DNA from: Paludibacteraceae bacterium
GTDB lineage: Bacteria > Bacteroidota > Bacteroidia > Bacteroidales > Paludibacteraceae
Reading direction: 5' to 3'
NCBI GenBank assembly: GCA_024400115.1
Contig: JAKSNF010000002.1
Span: 98,397-162,396, forward strand
Length of the DNA: 64,000 bases
Shown: positions 40,981 to 51,466 of the stretch, piece after piece
Numbering within the stretch: position 1 is the first letter of the stretch
Layout of the letters: every line of letters starts with the position of its first letter
Notes under the pieces: model-generated
Database searches by the model: none
Told to the model about the DNA's origin: nothing
Seen by the model: only the letters and a program-made list of their open reading frames with translations
Program-made: the position numbers and the translations under genes

Positions 40981-42777
40981 TCAAAGGGATAAATCATTCT
41001 GTATTTGCTCGTAAATATCTGTGCCGCAGTTTGTTCCAAGCAATTGCTGCCACTCTTTCAAAGTAGCTCTTTTAGCAGCTGCAAAACTTCCGAAATGAGT
41101 CAGTATCAATTGCTTGCGTTTAGGTCCAACTCGCTGCAAATCATCCAGTTGGCTATGTATTTGGGACTTACTGCGCTTATTTTTATGATAGGTTATTGCA
41201 AATCGGTGTACCTCATCTTGGATTGCCACCATTAAGCGAAAGACATCACTCGTTATAGGAAGCGTAAACTCATTAGGGGGAAAACCAAAGAGGAGTGTTT
41301 GTGTTCTATGACGACTATCTTTCTTAAGTCCGGCAATAGGAATATGCAAGCCCAGTTGATCTTCAATCACTTCGCGAATAGCATTCATTTGACCTAAACC
41401 GCCATCAGCAATGATAAGATTAGGAAAAACTCCGTTTTCATCGATAATATCTTGATAACGACGACGCACAATTTCTCTCATTGAGGCATAATCATCAGCA
41501 CCTACGACTGTTTGAATGGCAAAACGTTTATAATCAGACTTCGAAGGCTTGGCTTTAGCAAACCTCACACACACACCAACAGCATTCGTTCCTTGTATAT
41601 TAGAATTATCAAAACTATCGATAAATACGGGCAAACTTTCAAGGTGTAAAAGGTCTTTAAGTTGACTTAAAATACGCATAGCGCGCTGATCTGGATTTAA
41701 TTTATCAGCTTGCTTAAGGCGGTCTTGTTTATACTGCCTCACATTCTGCATTGCCAAGTCTAATAGTTTCTTTTTGTCACCACTAAAAGCTATGTTGATA
41801 TGTAAAGTTTCTTCGGTTACATCGGGTAAAAATGGAACAAGTACTTCTTGGCATTCTGAACCCAATTGACTCCTTAGTTCGTGTATTCCATAAGCTAACA
41901 TCTGCTCTCTCGACTCATCCAGTTGACGTTTGTATTCAATCGTCTGTCCTTGCACGATACATCCGTTATGAATATGAAGCATAGAAATATAGACATTATC
42001 CTGCTGTTCGTCATAGCCAAAGACATCTAAATCTTTTACCGATGAATTCGTGATTATGTTCTTGCTCATGAACTTATCTAAGAGTTCTATTTTCTCTTTT
42101 ATACGCTGCGCTTCTTCATACTGCATTTGAGCCGAAAAAGTCATCATCTGTTGATGAAGATCCTTGCTTATATCATGCGCATCTCCTTTGATAATTTGTC
42201 GGGCGGAGCGAATCCAGTCTTGATAATGCTCACTCTCGGGCATAGCTTGACACACTCCGCAGCAGTTCTTGAGGTGATATTTAAGACAAACCTTATACTT
42301 ACTTTGCTCGATTTTATCGATAGAAAGCGGCATGTTACATGTACGAATCGGATAGAGTTTGTGTATTAGTTCTAAAACTAAATCAACCGTATTTCCAAAA
42401 CTATAAGGTCCGTAATATTCGCCAACGCCTTTTAGGACACGACGCGTTTTAAAGATTCGCGGATAAGGTTCTTTTGTTATACAAATACTCGGATACGATT
42501 TGCCATCTTTAAGTAAGATATTGTAATGAGGCTGATATTGTTTGATAAGGTTGTTTTCGAGCAAAAAAGCATCTTGTTCGCTATCCACAACAACATAACG
42601 AATATCCGCAATTTTCTTGACTAATTGCGACGTTTTGTAATTCTCGTGAGTTTTTTGGAAATAACTATTAACGCGACGTTTCAGATTTTTAGCCTTCCCC
42701 ACATAAATAATCACACCCTCCTTATCCAGATGTTGATAAACACCCGGTTTTTTAGGAAGTTGTTGTAATATTGACAT
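40981..42777 (-). CDS. uvrC: Excinuclease ABC subunit C
   Basis: Makes the two incisions of nucleotide-excision repair. The start at 42777 (MSILQQLPKKPGVYQH) is preferred over 42801, which overlaps apt. GIY-YIG nuclease domain at the N-terminus (GVYQHLDKEGVIIYVGKAKNLKRRV), a UvrB-binding UVR motif (MQYEEAQRIKEKIELLDKF), an RNase H-like nuclease core (FDNSNIQGTNAVG; LIIADGGLGQMN) and C-terminal helix-hairpin-helix motifs (VGPKRKQLILTHFGS). About 598 residues is normal. Confidence 0.95.
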   Translation of the reverse strand: MSILQQLPKKPGVYQHLDKEGVIIYVGKAKNLKRRVNSYFQKTHENYKTSQLVKKIADIRYVVVDSEQDAFLLENNLIKQYQPHYNILLKDGKSYPSICITKEPYPRIFKTRRVLKGVGEYYGPYSFGNTVDLVLELIHKLYPIRTCNMPLSIDKIEQSKYKVCLKYHLKNCCGVCQAMPESEHYQDWIRSARQIIKGDAHDISKDLHQQMMTFSAQMQYEEAQRIKEKIELLDKFMSKNIITNSSVKDLDVFGYDEQQDNVYISMLHIHNGCIVQGQTIEYKRQLDESREQMLAYGIHELRSQLGSECQEVLVPFLPDVTEETLHINIAFSGDKKKLLDLAMQNVRQYKQDRLKQADKLNPDQRAMRILSQLKDLLHLESLPVFIDSFDNSNIQGTNAVGVCVRFAKAKPSKSDYKRFAIQTVVGADDYASMREIVRRRYQDIIDENGVFPNLIIADGGLGQMNAIREVIEDQLGLHIPIAGLKKDSRHRTQTLLFGFPPNEFTLPITSDVFRLMVAIQDEVHRFAITYHKNKRSKSQIHSQLDDLQRVGPKRKQLILTHFGSFAAAKRATLKEWQQLLGTNCGTDIYEQIQNDLSL

Positions 42778-42797
42778 TATGTGGGAAGAAACTTTCA

Positions 42798-43328
42798 TCA
42801 CTTATCCGGAAAATGGATCAAACTGCTTACTTCAACATCAGAAAGGAGTTTGCGCCCTTCTAATCCATCCAATTCAACCACAAAGTTTACGTATATTTTC
42901 TTCACTCCAAAGCGACGAACCAACTCAATGGCTGCCGCCATGGTTCCTCCCGTTGCCAATAGATCATCGTGAAGAAGCACAACATCCTCTGCCGTAAGAG
43001 CATCCTTATGAATTTGAATACGATCAACACCATATTCTTTTTGATACGTCTGCTCCAAAACTTCGGCAGGCAATTTGCCGGGCTTACGAATAGGCACAAA
43101 GCCCGCTCCCAAATCCATAGCGACCGACGGAGCCAATATAAAGCCCCTCGACTCGACACCTAAAACCTTAGTAATGCCTTTTGATTGATACTGCTTTGTG
43201 ATCTCTGCACGCATCCACTGCAAGCAGTCCGGTTCTCTAAGAGCCGTTGTTAAGTCTTTAAACTGTATTCCCTTAACAGGAAAATCGGGAATGTTACGAA
43301 TTGATTGTTTTACTTGTTCTGCATTCAT
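42798..43328 (-). CDS. apt: Adenine phosphoribosyltransferase
   Basis: Salvages adenine to AMP. Residues GIQFKDLTTAL at the N-terminus, VESRGFILAPSVAMDLGAGFVPIRKPGKLP and the PRPP loop VVLLHDDLLATGGTMAAAIELV. 176 residues is normal. It precedes uvrC on the same strand. Confidence 0.95.
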   Translation of the reverse strand: MNAEQVKQSIRNIPDFPVKGIQFKDLTTALREPDCLQWMRAEITKQYQSKGITKVLGVESRGFILAPSVAMDLGAGFVPIRKPGKLPAEVLEQTYQKEYGVDRIQIHKDALTAEDVVLLHDDLLATGGTMAAAIELVRRFGVKKIYVNFVVELDGLEGRKLLSDVEVSSLIHFPDK

Positions 43329-43372
43329 ATGATTAAATATTAGTTAGTTACACTGTTGTTCCACGTGGAACA

Positions 43373-45247
43373 TTATCTTCCGATAAGCACTAATAGCACA
43401 CTTATATCGTTAGGGCTAACACCCGGGATACGTGCCGCATCGCCAATGGTTGCAGGATGGATACGGGTCAGTTTTTGTCTTGCTTCGGTGGATAGCGATT
43501 GAACACTATTGAAGTCAAAGTCTGGCGAAATATGTATTTGTTCCAATCGTTGTAATTTCTCAGCAGCCATCTCTTCGCGACGAATATATCCTTCGTACTT
43601 AATATTTATTTCAGTTGCTTCAACAACCTCTTCTCGTCTATCGGTGATGGAATCAATATGATTTTTTATCTCCGGAAGAATAGAGCAAAGGTTTTTAATC
43701 GTTATTTGTGGACGAAGTAGGAGTTCGTTAGCTTGACAACCATGTTGTAATTCGCTTAGTCCTTGGTTGGCAAGCCAAGCATTAAGAGTATTGGGTTTAA
43801 TATGATAGGATTCTAGGAATCCTGTTAATTCTTCTATTGATTTTTGTTTAGCCTGATAAAGCGAGTGGCGTTCATTGCCCACAATGCCTAATTGGTAGCC
43901 TTTTTCAGTTAAGCGATTATCCGCATTATCCTGACGCAGGAGAATTCTGTACTCAGCCCGAGAGGTAAACATTCGATAGGGTTCATCTACACCCTTATTA
44001 ACTAAATCGTCAATCAGCACGCCTATATAACTCTCGTCTCTTCCCAAGGTAAACGGAGCGCCTCCGTGGATATTAATATGAGCATTAACACCCGCCACAA
44101 GTCCTTGTCCAGCAGCCTCCTCGTATCCTGTAGTACCATTGATTTGTCCTGCAAAGAAGAGGTTATGAATACGTTTGGTTTCCAAAGTATGGTAGAGTTG
44201 GGTAGGATCAAAGAAATCATATTCAATGGCATAACCCGGGCGATACATGATGACATTCTCTAATCCAGGGATAGTTTTCATTGCCGCCAACTGAACTTGC
44301 CACGGAAGACTACTGCTAAAGCCGTTCACGTAATATTCATTACTGTCCACACCTTCGGGTTCTAAGAAGATTTGGTGGGCGTCCTTGTCTGCAAACGTAA
44401 TAATTTTAGTTTCAATACTTGGGCAATAGCGAGGTCCAATGCTCTTAATCTGACCATTATAGAGGGGAGAGTCGGGTAGGCCTTTACGCAACTGCTCATG
44501 TGTTGACGGATTAGTGTACGTTATCCAGCAGCTCATTTGTTTGAGTTGGCGTTGTACATCGGGCAAATAGGAAAAGTGGTGAAAATCATCTTCTCCTGGT
44601 TGTTCGGTCATCACAGAAAAGTCAATACTACGTTTATCTATTCGAGCGGGAGTACCCGTCTTCATTCGATTAGAAGCAAAACCAAGGCTTACCAATTGTT
44701 CGGTAAGACCATAAGACGCCGGTTCGGATATACGACCACCTTTGATTTGCGCCCGACCAAAATGGAGTAAACCATTGAGGAAAGTTCCATTTGTCAGTAT
44801 CACGGCTTGAGCATGCATTTCAACACCTAAAGCAGTTTTGACCCCAACAACAGTATCATTTTGGATGATTAATTGCGTTACTATATCTTGCCATAAATAG
44901 AGGTTGGGGGTTTGGTTTAGTTCGTCCACCCACGTTTCTATGAAACGCTTTCGATCGCTTTGACTACGAGGACTCCACATAGCAGGTCCTTTGCTTCGAT
45001 TAAGCATTCGGAATTGAATAGCAGAACGGTCAGTAACGATACCCATTTTGCCTCCAAGAGCGTCTATCTCTCTGACTATCTGACCTTTAGCTATACCGCC
45101 CACGGCAGGATTACAACTCATTTGCCCAATCTTATTCATATCCATAGTAATGAGCAGTGTTTTACTTCCCATCCTTGCCGCAGCACTGGCAGCTTCATTA
45201 CCTGCGTGACCCGCACCAACCACTATTACATCGTACTTAAAATCCAT
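43373..45247 (-). CDS. mnmG: tRNA uridine-5-carboxymethylaminomethyl modification enzyme MnmG
   Basis: Modifies the wobble uridine of several tRNAs with MnmE. N-terminal FAD motif [42 protein letters not shown], the GidA signature YCPSIETKI and [17 protein letters not shown], and a helical C-terminal domain ([21 protein letters not shown]). 624 residues is normal. Confidence 0.96.
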   Translation of the reverse strand: MDFKYDVIVVGAGHAGNEAASAAARMGSKTLLITMDMNKIGQMSCNPAVGGIAKGQIVREIDALGGKMGIVTDRSAIQFRMLNRSKGPAMWSPRSQSDRKRFIETWVDELNQTPNLYLWQDIVTQLIIQNDTVVGVKTALGVEMHAQAVILTNGTFLNGLLHFGRAQIKGGRISEPASYGLTEQLVSLGFASNRMKTGTPARIDKRSIDFSVMTEQPGEDDFHHFSYLPDVQRQLKQMSCWITYTNPSTHEQLRKGLPDSPLYNGQIKSIGPRYCPSIETKIITFADKDAHQIFLEPEGVDSNEYYVNGFSSSLPWQVQLAAMKTIPGLENVIMYRPGYAIEYDFFDPTQLYHTLETKRIHNLFFAGQINGTTGYEEAAGQGLVAGVNAHINIHGGAPFTLGRDESYIGVLIDDLVNKGVDEPYRMFTSRAEYRILLRQDNADNRLTEKGYQLGIVGNERHSLYQAKQKSIEELTGFLESYHIKPNTLNAWLANQGLSELQHGCQANELLLRPQITIKNLCSILPEIKNHIDSITDRREEVVEATEINIKYEGYIRREEMAAEKLQRLEQIHISPDFDFNSVQSLSTEARQKLTRIHPATIGDAARIPGVSPNDISVLLVLIGR

Positions 45248-45291
45248 AATTATAATTAAATATTCTTAAATATATTTCTATCCTCTCTAAA

Positions 45292-45738
45292 CTACTTAAT
45301 AATATGTCCTCTGTGTTTCCAACTCCATCGTTTAGTGAAACTATTGCTATTGATTGTTCTTACATGAGGTACAAAAGCATTCTCCAAATGGTTTACATAA
45401 GAAAATTCGCCCTCTCGGTTTACTATTAGACCAATGATATCAAAGCGGGGTGCTTTCTCAAGATGATACATTTTGATATAAGCATTCCCTGCGGCAATAA
45501 GGCGTTTTTGTTTAATTATATCCACATTCTCTTCGGGCAGTTTACCACCGAAGGTGGTAGTTCGCGTTTTTACTTCAACAAAGACTATTTCCTTTTTATT
45601 TTCAGCAATGATATCCATCTCAAGGTGTCCCATCTTCCAGTTCACCTCGCGAATAGAAAACCCTTTATCCTTCATCACTTGCGCGGCTTTTTCTTCTCCT
45701 ATTCGTCCTATCCAATTATGTATATCATCTTGTATCAT
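45292..45738 (-). CDS. YraN family (UPF0102) endonuclease-like protein
   Basis: The start at 45738 (MIQDDIHNWIGRIGEEKAAQVMKDKG) is the family start; the longer frame reaches into rodA. PD-(D/E)XK-type residues: HLEMDIIAENKKEIVFVEVKTRT. About 148 residues, slightly longer than usual. It lies one base after the rodA stop. Function of the family is not settled; related to Holliday-junction resolvases. Confidence 0.88.
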   Translation of the reverse strand: MIQDDIHNWIGRIGEEKAAQVMKDKGFSIREVNWKMGHLEMDIIAENKKEIVFVEVKTRTTTFGGKLPEENVDIIKQKRLIAAGNAYIKMYHLEKAPRFDIIGLIVNREGEFSYVNHLENAFVPHVRTINSNSFTKRWSWKHRGHIIK

Positions 45739-45739
45739 A

Positions 45740-47197
45740 CTATTGCAATTGATTGACGCGTACGGCGTCAAGTTTAAGAAGAATGAACAACAACAAGGTA
45801 AATCCCCACAACGAACTTCCTCCATAGCTAAAGAAGGGTAGAGGGATACCTATAACCGGTAAAAGTCCTAAAACCATACCCACATTGATTGTTAGGTGGA
45901 AAAGAAAAATAGAAACGACGGCATAAGCATATATCTGACTGAATTGATTACGTTGCCTTTCGGCTATTGTAACCAACCTCAAGATAAAGCACAGATAGAC
46001 TAACAGCACCATTAAAGAACCTACAAAACCCCACTCTTCTCCAACGGTACAGAAAATAAAGTCTGTGTCTTGTTCGGGCACATATTTAAGTTTGGTTTGA
46101 GTGCCCTGTAAGTATCCTTTTCCTAAGAAACGACCGGAACCGATCGCTATACGAGCTTGATTGACATTATATCCGGCTCCGGAGGAATCTACTTTCATTC
46201 CCAACAAAACTTCAATACGAGTACGTTGGTGCGGCTGAAGAATTTTATGAAAAACACTATCACACGCTTGAGTATATCCCAAACATAAAAGAGTAAAGAG
46301 AATGACAAAAAGCAAAGTCCATTTACGAAAATAGAAGGTTAGGAAAAACATATACCCTGTAAGAGCCAAAATTATACCTAATGTAACCCAATTAAAGTTT
46401 ATCTTAAACCAAATACAGAAGAGCAGGCTTATTGCATATATTAATACGATGGAACCTAAGATAATTAAAGTATATTTGGGATTGCGGTTGTTTTTATGAA
46501 CAAAATAAAGCAATATGGCCAAAATTATCAACAGACAAACAAATAAACCGACAGAACCAGCCCCCAAGGGCAAGGAAGATTGACCAAAACGGATGACAAT
46601 AATGAACAATGTAACCGCTAAGACACATATCCAAAGTACATATCTGGACATTCCTTTCCGATAGAAGACAAGTAAGAAAGATGCTAAAACGAGAGCAGAA
46701 CCTGTCTCTTTTTGCAGAATCATAATGATTATCATCGGTACTCCGATAAGTGCAAACGGAACAACCATATCTCGCCAAGAGCGCAATGAATATTCGTAGC
46801 GACCCATATATTTAGCGACGGCTAAAGCAGTGATTACTTTTGCGAACTCTGCTGGTTGGATACTGATGGGACCTAATGTTATCCAACTCAAGGAACCCTT
46901 CACCTCGTGCGCTAAAATAGGAGTTATGAATAGTACTGCAATGAGCACACCATAGAAGATATATGCGAATACATCGTATATTTTTTCATCAATAATAAGA
47001 ATAGCTCCTCCCATAAATAAGGCAGTTAATATCCAAACAAACTGCTTACCGGCACGAATAGAGAAATCAAAAATACTCGTTTGGTCATAGTTATATCCGG
47101 CGGCATAAATATTAAGCCACCCAAAGACAACGAGACCTAAGAACATCAAAATCGTAGGCCAATCAACATGTTGCAATATATTATCGCCTCTGGACAT
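45740..47197 (-). CDS. rodA: Rod shape-determining protein RodA (SEDS peptidoglycan polymerase)
   Basis: Polymerises glycan strands during elongation. About ten membrane segments, with SEDS motifs: AEFAKVITALAVAKYM, a conserved loop with QARIAIGSGRFLGKGYLQGTQTKLKYVPEQDTDFIF and GIPLPFFSYGGSS. 485 residues. It overlaps mrdA by 17 bases in the mre-mrd cluster. Confidence 0.95.
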   Translation of the reverse strand: MSRGDNILQHVDWPTILMFLGLVVFGWLNIYAAGYNYDQTSIFDFSIRAGKQFVWILTALFMGGAILIIDEKIYDVFAYIFYGVLIAVLFITPILAHEVKGSLSWITLGPISIQPAEFAKVITALAVAKYMGRYEYSLRSWRDMVVPFALIGVPMIIIMILQKETGSALVLASFLLVFYRKGMSRYVLWICVLAVTLFIIVIRFGQSSLPLGAGSVGLFVCLLIILAILLYFVHKNNRNPKYTLIILGSIVLIYAISLLFCIWFKINFNWVTLGIILALTGYMFFLTFYFRKWTLLFVILFTLLCLGYTQACDSVFHKILQPHQRTRIEVLLGMKVDSSGAGYNVNQARIAIGSGRFLGKGYLQGTQTKLKYVPEQDTDFIFCTVGEEWGFVGSLMVLLVYLCFILRLVTIAERQRNQFSQIYAYAVVSIFLFHLTINVGMVLGLLPVIGIPLPFFSYGGSSLWGFTLLLFILLKLDAVRVNQLQ

Positions 47198-49025
47198 TCG
47201 GATTTATTGTTGCATTAGCTATTCGATCTAATATATATTTTCTTTTAATTGTATCATTACACGCTTGCTCCATCATCAAACTGGCAATAGGAGCCGCCCA
47301 AGTAGCACCATAACCGGCATTCTCAACAACTACCGCCACGGCAATCTTCGGGTTATTCATAGGGGCAAAGCCCATAAAAATGGCATGATCATCTCCATGT
47401 GGATTTTGGGCAGTGCCCGTTTTGCCACACATGCCTAAGGAGTCTATATTATACCATCGTCCGGTACCATTTATCATCACGGCGTGCATTCCTTCGTGTA
47501 CAATATCAAAATAAGAAGAGTCTATTGCCGTAACGTGCTTATGAACAGCCGTTTCGCTTTTATTGAGGTGGGGGGTAATATAATAACCCTTGTTAGCAAT
47601 AGCGGCTGCTTGGTTGGCAAGTTGGAGGGGGGTTACTAATATCTCGCCTTGACCGATACTGAGAGACCTAATGGTAATGGCTTTCCAGCCTTTAGGTCCG
47701 AACATTCGGTCATAGAATGCACGATCGGGTATGTATCCCACAGCCTGTTCGCTGACATCGGTATCCTCAAAGCGAGCACCCAAACCAAAAGAGAGCACAT
47801 CCTTACGCCATAGGTCATAACGAAGTTTGAAGTCTTCATTATCCTTGCCATATCCATCTCTTTGTAACATATCTCGGAATGCGCACCAGAAATAGGGGTT
47901 ACAACTCTGTTCTAATGCCGTAGTCAGATTATTAGGAGTACCATGGTTGTGAGTACACTTAATCGGTTGACCGGCATTAGAAATGGGGCCGAAACAAGGA
48001 TATTCGGTAGTAAGCTTTATTCCTTGTTCTTGCAGACAAACGAGGGCTTGAACGGTTTTGAAGGTTGAGCCGGGCGGATAAAGTGCCTGTGTGGCACGAT
48101 TGAGAAGAGGCTTGGTGGAATCGTTAAGTAATTGGCTATAGTGTTCCGAACGCTCTCTGCCTACCAATTGCTTGGGATTCCAATTTGGAGAAGATGCCAA
48201 TGCTAAAATCTCTCCTGTAGCCGGTTCAATTGCCACCACACTTCCCACTTTACCTTGCAGCAGTTTCTCTGCAAGGAGTTGAAGTTTTATATCAAGAGTG
48301 AGAGTTAAGTCCTGCCCGGCAATGGATCGTTGATCCATTGTTCCCTCTAAATAGGCTCCTTGAAGACGCCCACGTGAGTCGCGCATTAAAATCTCAACCC
48401 CTTTCTCGCCTCGCAATTGTTGTTCGTATGTTTTTTCTATTCCGTCTCGTCCAGAATAGTCGCCAATCGAAAAATAAGTATCTCTTTCCAAGTCTTTTTG
48501 GTTCACTTCTCCGATGCTTCCCAACACATGACAGGCGGCATCATAAGTATAATCACGCAGAGTCCGTTTAGAAATATACACCCCCGAGAAACGATAAAGT
48601 GATTGTTGTAACGATGCCACTTGTTCTTTACTCATTTGACCTAAAAAGGTTTGCTGAGAGAACTTGGAAAAACCGGGATTGCGTTTACGGTCTTTTATTT
48701 GACTCATTCTCTCATCAAAGGTCGAACGAGAGATATTGATGGATTGACAGAAAGCAAGGGTATCAAAATCTTGTCCCATTTCATGAAGGATAACCTGAAT
48801 CTCATAAATGGGCTGATTGAAGACAAGTAATTGTCCATTACGATCATAGATAAGTCCACGAGCAGGGTGGATGGTTTGTTTAACAAGTGCATTACTATCC
48901 GCTTGTGATTTGGTGGATTGGTCGATTATTTGCAGAATAAAAAGGCGTATAACAAAAATAGTGACCACTAAAACAGCAAGGCCACCTATCACATAGCGTC
49001 TCTTATAAAACTTATCAATAATCAT
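47181..49025 (-). CDS. mrdA: Penicillin-binding protein 2 (transpeptidase)
   Basis: Cross-links peptidoglycan in elongation together with RodA. One N-terminal membrane anchor (YVIGGLAVLVVTIFVIRLFI), a pedestal domain (HPARGLIYDRNGQLL) and the transpeptidase domain with STFK (Ser320-Lys323), the SCN motif in LEQSCNPYF and KTGT in GMCGKTGTAQNP. 614 residues is normal. It overlaps both mreD (4 bases) and rodA. Confidence 0.95.
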   Translation of the reverse strand: MIIDKFYKRRYVIGGLAVLVVTIFVIRLFILQIIDQSTKSQADSNALVKQTIHPARGLIYDRNGQLLVFNQPIYEIQVILHEMGQDFDTLAFCQSINISRSTFDERMSQIKDRKRNPGFSKFSQQTFLGQMSKEQVASLQQSLYRFSGVYISKRTLRDYTYDAACHVLGSIGEVNQKDLERDTYFSIGDYSGRDGIEKTYEQQLRGEKGVEILMRDSRGRLQGAYLEGTMDQRSIAGQDLTLTLDIKLQLLAEKLLQGKVGSVVAIEPATGEILALASSPNWNPKQLVGRERSEHYSQLLNDSTKPLLNRATQALYPPGSTFKTVQALVCLQEQGIKLTTEYPCFGPISNAGQPIKCTHNHGTPNNLTTALEQSCNPYFWCAFRDMLQRDGYGKDNEDFKLRYDLWRKDVLSFGLGARFEDTDVSEQAVGYIPDRAFYDRMFGPKGWKAITIRSLSIGQGEILVTPLQLANQAAAIANKGYYITPHLNKSETAVHKHVTAIDSSYFDIVHEGMHAVMINGTGRWYNIDSLGMCGKTGTAQNPHGDDHAIFMGFAPMNNPKIAVAVVVENAGYGATWAAPIASLMMEQACNDTIKRKYILDRIANATINPNVQRR

Positions 49026-49516
49026 TTGCTTTGCAAAATATCGTAACCGATTATTATCAATCCGCTAACAAGCGAACTCAATAGAATTTGCAATAAATTA
49101 AATCCAATGTGAGCAAAACTCCAAGCACAAAGCAGCACAACTGCGGTATGATAGACAAAGATTAGCACTGTAGCATATTTAAAGAAACCTATTCTTCCTA
49201 AAGCGACACTATTAATATCACCCCTCAGACGCGTTTCGTCCATCACTAAATTCGTAATCATCGGACGACGAAGGAAGGCAATCAGAATACAAGCGGCCAT
49301 GTGCACCCCAAGCGAATTGCAGAAAAGGTCCATTACCAATCCCACCAAAGCGGCAATAATCAAGTCTATAGACCGAGGTAAAGAGATTGGCATCATTAGT
49401 AAAAAGAGGATAAACACATACGGATGACATAACCCAAAGAACTGTAGTTGATTGAGTATAAGTACCTGAATAAGTAACAAAGCGATTAGCCGTATGAGAT
49501 GTTTATTCCACGCCAT
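49022..49516 (-). CDS. mreD: Rod shape-determining protein MreD
   Basis: Small integral membrane protein, 164 residues, with five or six hydrophobic segments (LIRLIALLLIQVLILNQLQFF; YVFILFLLMMPISLPR; LIIAALVGLVMDLFCNSLGVHMAACILIAFLRRP). The DLFCNSLGVH stretch and the position between mreC and mrdA identify it. Confidence 0.88.
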   Translation of the reverse strand: MAWNKHLIRLIALLLIQVLILNQLQFFGLCHPYVFILFLLMMPISLPRSIDLIIAALVGLVMDLFCNSLGVHMAACILIAFLRRPMITNLVMDETRLRGDINSVALGRIGFFKYATVLIFVYHTAVVLLCAWSFAHIGFNLLQILLSSLVSGLIIIGYDILQSK

Positions 49517-50348
49517 AGTTTAATTCATTATTAGGTGTTTGTATAACCTCCACATATTTGATTTTGCGGAAGTTAGTGGCTAATTTAACTCTAATAGTAT
49601 AATATGAATCTCCCTCTTCTAAAGTGGCATTATCCACCACTCCAACGGGTATTCCTTCTTCAAAAGAAGAAGTCAATCCACTCGTTACCAACGTGTCTCC
49701 TACAAGAACGGGTATATGCGTTGCCACATCTTCCAAGTAGGCATAATCAGGGTTCTTTCCGTCCCAAGTAAGCGTTCCTATATAATCATTCTTCAGGAAT
49801 CGACAACTGAGGTTTGATTCTGTATGTATGAGGGGTAACACAATGGAATAATGCTTATTGACCACACTTACTATTCCAACGACACCTTGGTTATTGCGCA
49901 CCCCTTGTCCCACATATACACTGTCCGCTTCACCACGATTGATGGTTAAGTAATTGCGTTGCTCAAAAAGAGTTAGTTGAACCACCTTAGCAGAAAGGTA
50001 TTGGGGAGTAGGGGAGTAGGGGGGTAAAGGGGTAGAGGAGTAGAGGGGTAGAGGAGTAGGGGAGTAGGGGGGTAGGGTATCTAAGGGGAGTTGAGGCTCT
50101 GGCAAAAGGAGAGAGCGTAAACGGGCGTTCTCGGCAGCAAGGTCATTATTAATGGAGCGTAACGCAAAGAAATTACGAATATTCGTTATTTGTTCGTATT
50201 GCCATCCTGCAATAGCATTAGAGGTAGAAAGGAATTTGCTATGAGGATAATCATTACATGTCCCAATGAGCAAAAAAGCAACAACTTCCAGGATAATAAA
50301 AACCAGGAAGTTGCTGTGTTTCCCTATGAACCGTAGCAAATTATTCAT
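49503..50348 (-). CDS. mreC: Rod shape-determining protein MreC
   Basis: Periplasmic scaffold of the elongasome. N-terminal anchor (NFLVFIILEVVAFLLIGTCN), a coiled-coil (RSINNDLAAENARLRSLLL) and the MreC beta domains (GVRNNQGVVGIVSVVNKHYSIVLPLIH; VGDTLVTSGLTSSFEEGIPVGVV). Odd: between the coiled coil and the beta domain, residues about 91-115 are a proline-rich run of PYSPTPLP type, encoded by nine octamer repeats; MreC does not normally carry this. Confidence 0.93.
   Translation of the reverse strand: MNNLLRFIGKHSNFLVFIILEVVAFLLIGTCNDYPHSKFLSTSNAIAGWQYEQITNIRNFFALRSINNDLAAENARLRSLLLPEPQLPLDTLPPYSPTPLPLYSSTPLPPYSPTPQYLSAKVVQLTLFEQRNYLTINRGEADSVYVGQGVRNNQGVVGIVSVVNKHYSIVLPLIHTESNLSCRFLKNDYIGTLTWDGKNPDYAYLEDVATHIPVLVGDTLVTSGLTSSFEEGIPVGVVDNATLEEGDSYYTIRVKLATNFRKIKYVEVIQTPNNELNYGVE
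50003..50074. repeat. Octamer satellite in mreC
   Basis: Nine consecutive octamers of type GGGGAGTA, GGGGGGTA, GAGGAGTA, GAGGGGTA (72 nt = 24 codons). Three octamers make eight codons, so the proline-rich peptide repeats every eight residues. Confidence 0.88.
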
Positions 50349-50388
50349 TGGTTTATTCTAACTCATACAAGATACCTACAAGGGCACA

Positions 50389-51414
50389 CTATTTAATCAG
50401 GAATCCGAAATTCTCTACATTCTTCAATGCCACACCCGTTCCGCGAGCCACTGCGTGCAACGGATCTTCGGCAACGTGGAAAGGAATTGTGATCTTATCG
50501 GTCAAACGCTTGGCAAGACCGTGTAATAGAGCACCGCCGCCGGCTAAATAAATGCCGCGTCGAACGATATCGGCATATAACTCAGAAGGAGTGGACTCCA
50601 AAGCATTAAGGATAGCACCTTCTATCTTAGAGATACTCTTTTCTAAGCAATGGGCAATCTCCTGATAACAAACGGGCACTTGCATCGGAAGAGCAGTCAC
50701 TTTATTAGGACCAATAACCACATAATCTTCCGGAGCATCTTCTAATTCAGGCAAAGCGGAACCTACTTGCATTTTGATTCGCTCAGCCGTCGGCTCATCA
50801 ATACGAATATTGTGCATTCGCCCCATATACTCGATAATATCGGCATTAAGATCATCACCGGCAATCTTAATAGACTTATTGGAAACGATGCCGCCAAGGG
50901 AGATAACAGCAATCTCGGTTGTACCACCACCTATATCCACTATCATGCATCCCTCGGGACTCTCCACATCTATTCCCATACCGATGGCAGCAGCCATAGG
51001 CTCGTATATCATGTGCACATCGCGCCCGCCCGCGTGTTCACTACTATCACGCACAGCGCGAATCTCAACTTCGGTACTGCCGGACGGAATACAAACAACC
51101 ATGCGGATACTGGGGGTAAAGAGGCGTGTTTGTTGTGGAATCATACGAATCATACCACGAATCATCATTTCGCAAGCATAGAAGTCGGCAATAACGCCAT
51201 CACGAAGGGGACGAACGGTACGAATAAGGTTTCCACCCTTACCAATCATTTGTTGTGCTTTACGTCCAACAGCCACCATTCGGTTGTCGGCAACACTGAT
51301 TGCTACCACAGAAGGCTCATCTACCACCACTTGATCTTCGTAGATGATGATAGTGTTAGCTGTTCCAAGGTCAATAGCAATCTCTTGTGTGAATTGAAAA
51401 AGTCCAAATTTCAT
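50389..51414 (-). CDS. mreB: Rod shape-determining protein MreB (actin homologue)
   Basis: The start at 51414 (MKFGLFQFTQEIAIDLGTANT) is the family start; the longer open frame includes the promoter. Actin-fold phosphate loops: AIDLGTANTIIIYE and IVDIGGGTTEIAVISLGG; adenosine loop YLAGGGALLHGLAKRL. About 341 residues. First gene of the mreBCD-mrdA-rodA cluster. Confidence 0.96.
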   Translation of the reverse strand: MKFGLFQFTQEIAIDLGTANTIIIYEDQVVVDEPSVVAISVADNRMVAVGRKAQQMIGKGGNLIRTVRPLRDGVIADFYACEMMIRGMIRMIPQQTRLFTPSIRMVVCIPSGSTEVEIRAVRDSSEHAGGRDVHMIYEPMAAAIGMGIDVESPEGCMIVDIGGGTTEIAVISLGGIVSNKSIKIAGDDLNADIIEYMGRMHNIRIDEPTAERIKMQVGSALPELEDAPEDYVVIGPNKVTALPMQVPVCYQEIAHCLEKSISKIEGAILNALESTPSELYADIVRRGIYLAGGGALLHGLAKRLTDKITIPFHVAEDPLHAVARGTGVALKNVENFGFLIK

Positions 51415-51466
51415 ATCATTAGCATTTAAAAACGTTTCAAAAAGGGAACATTTCCGTAAAATTGTG

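Noticed and set aside
50767..51429. Long plus-strand frame antisense to mreB
   Set aside because: mreB is unmistakable on the minus strand; the antisense frame is histidine/serine/threonine-rich, as expected of a codon-bias shadow.
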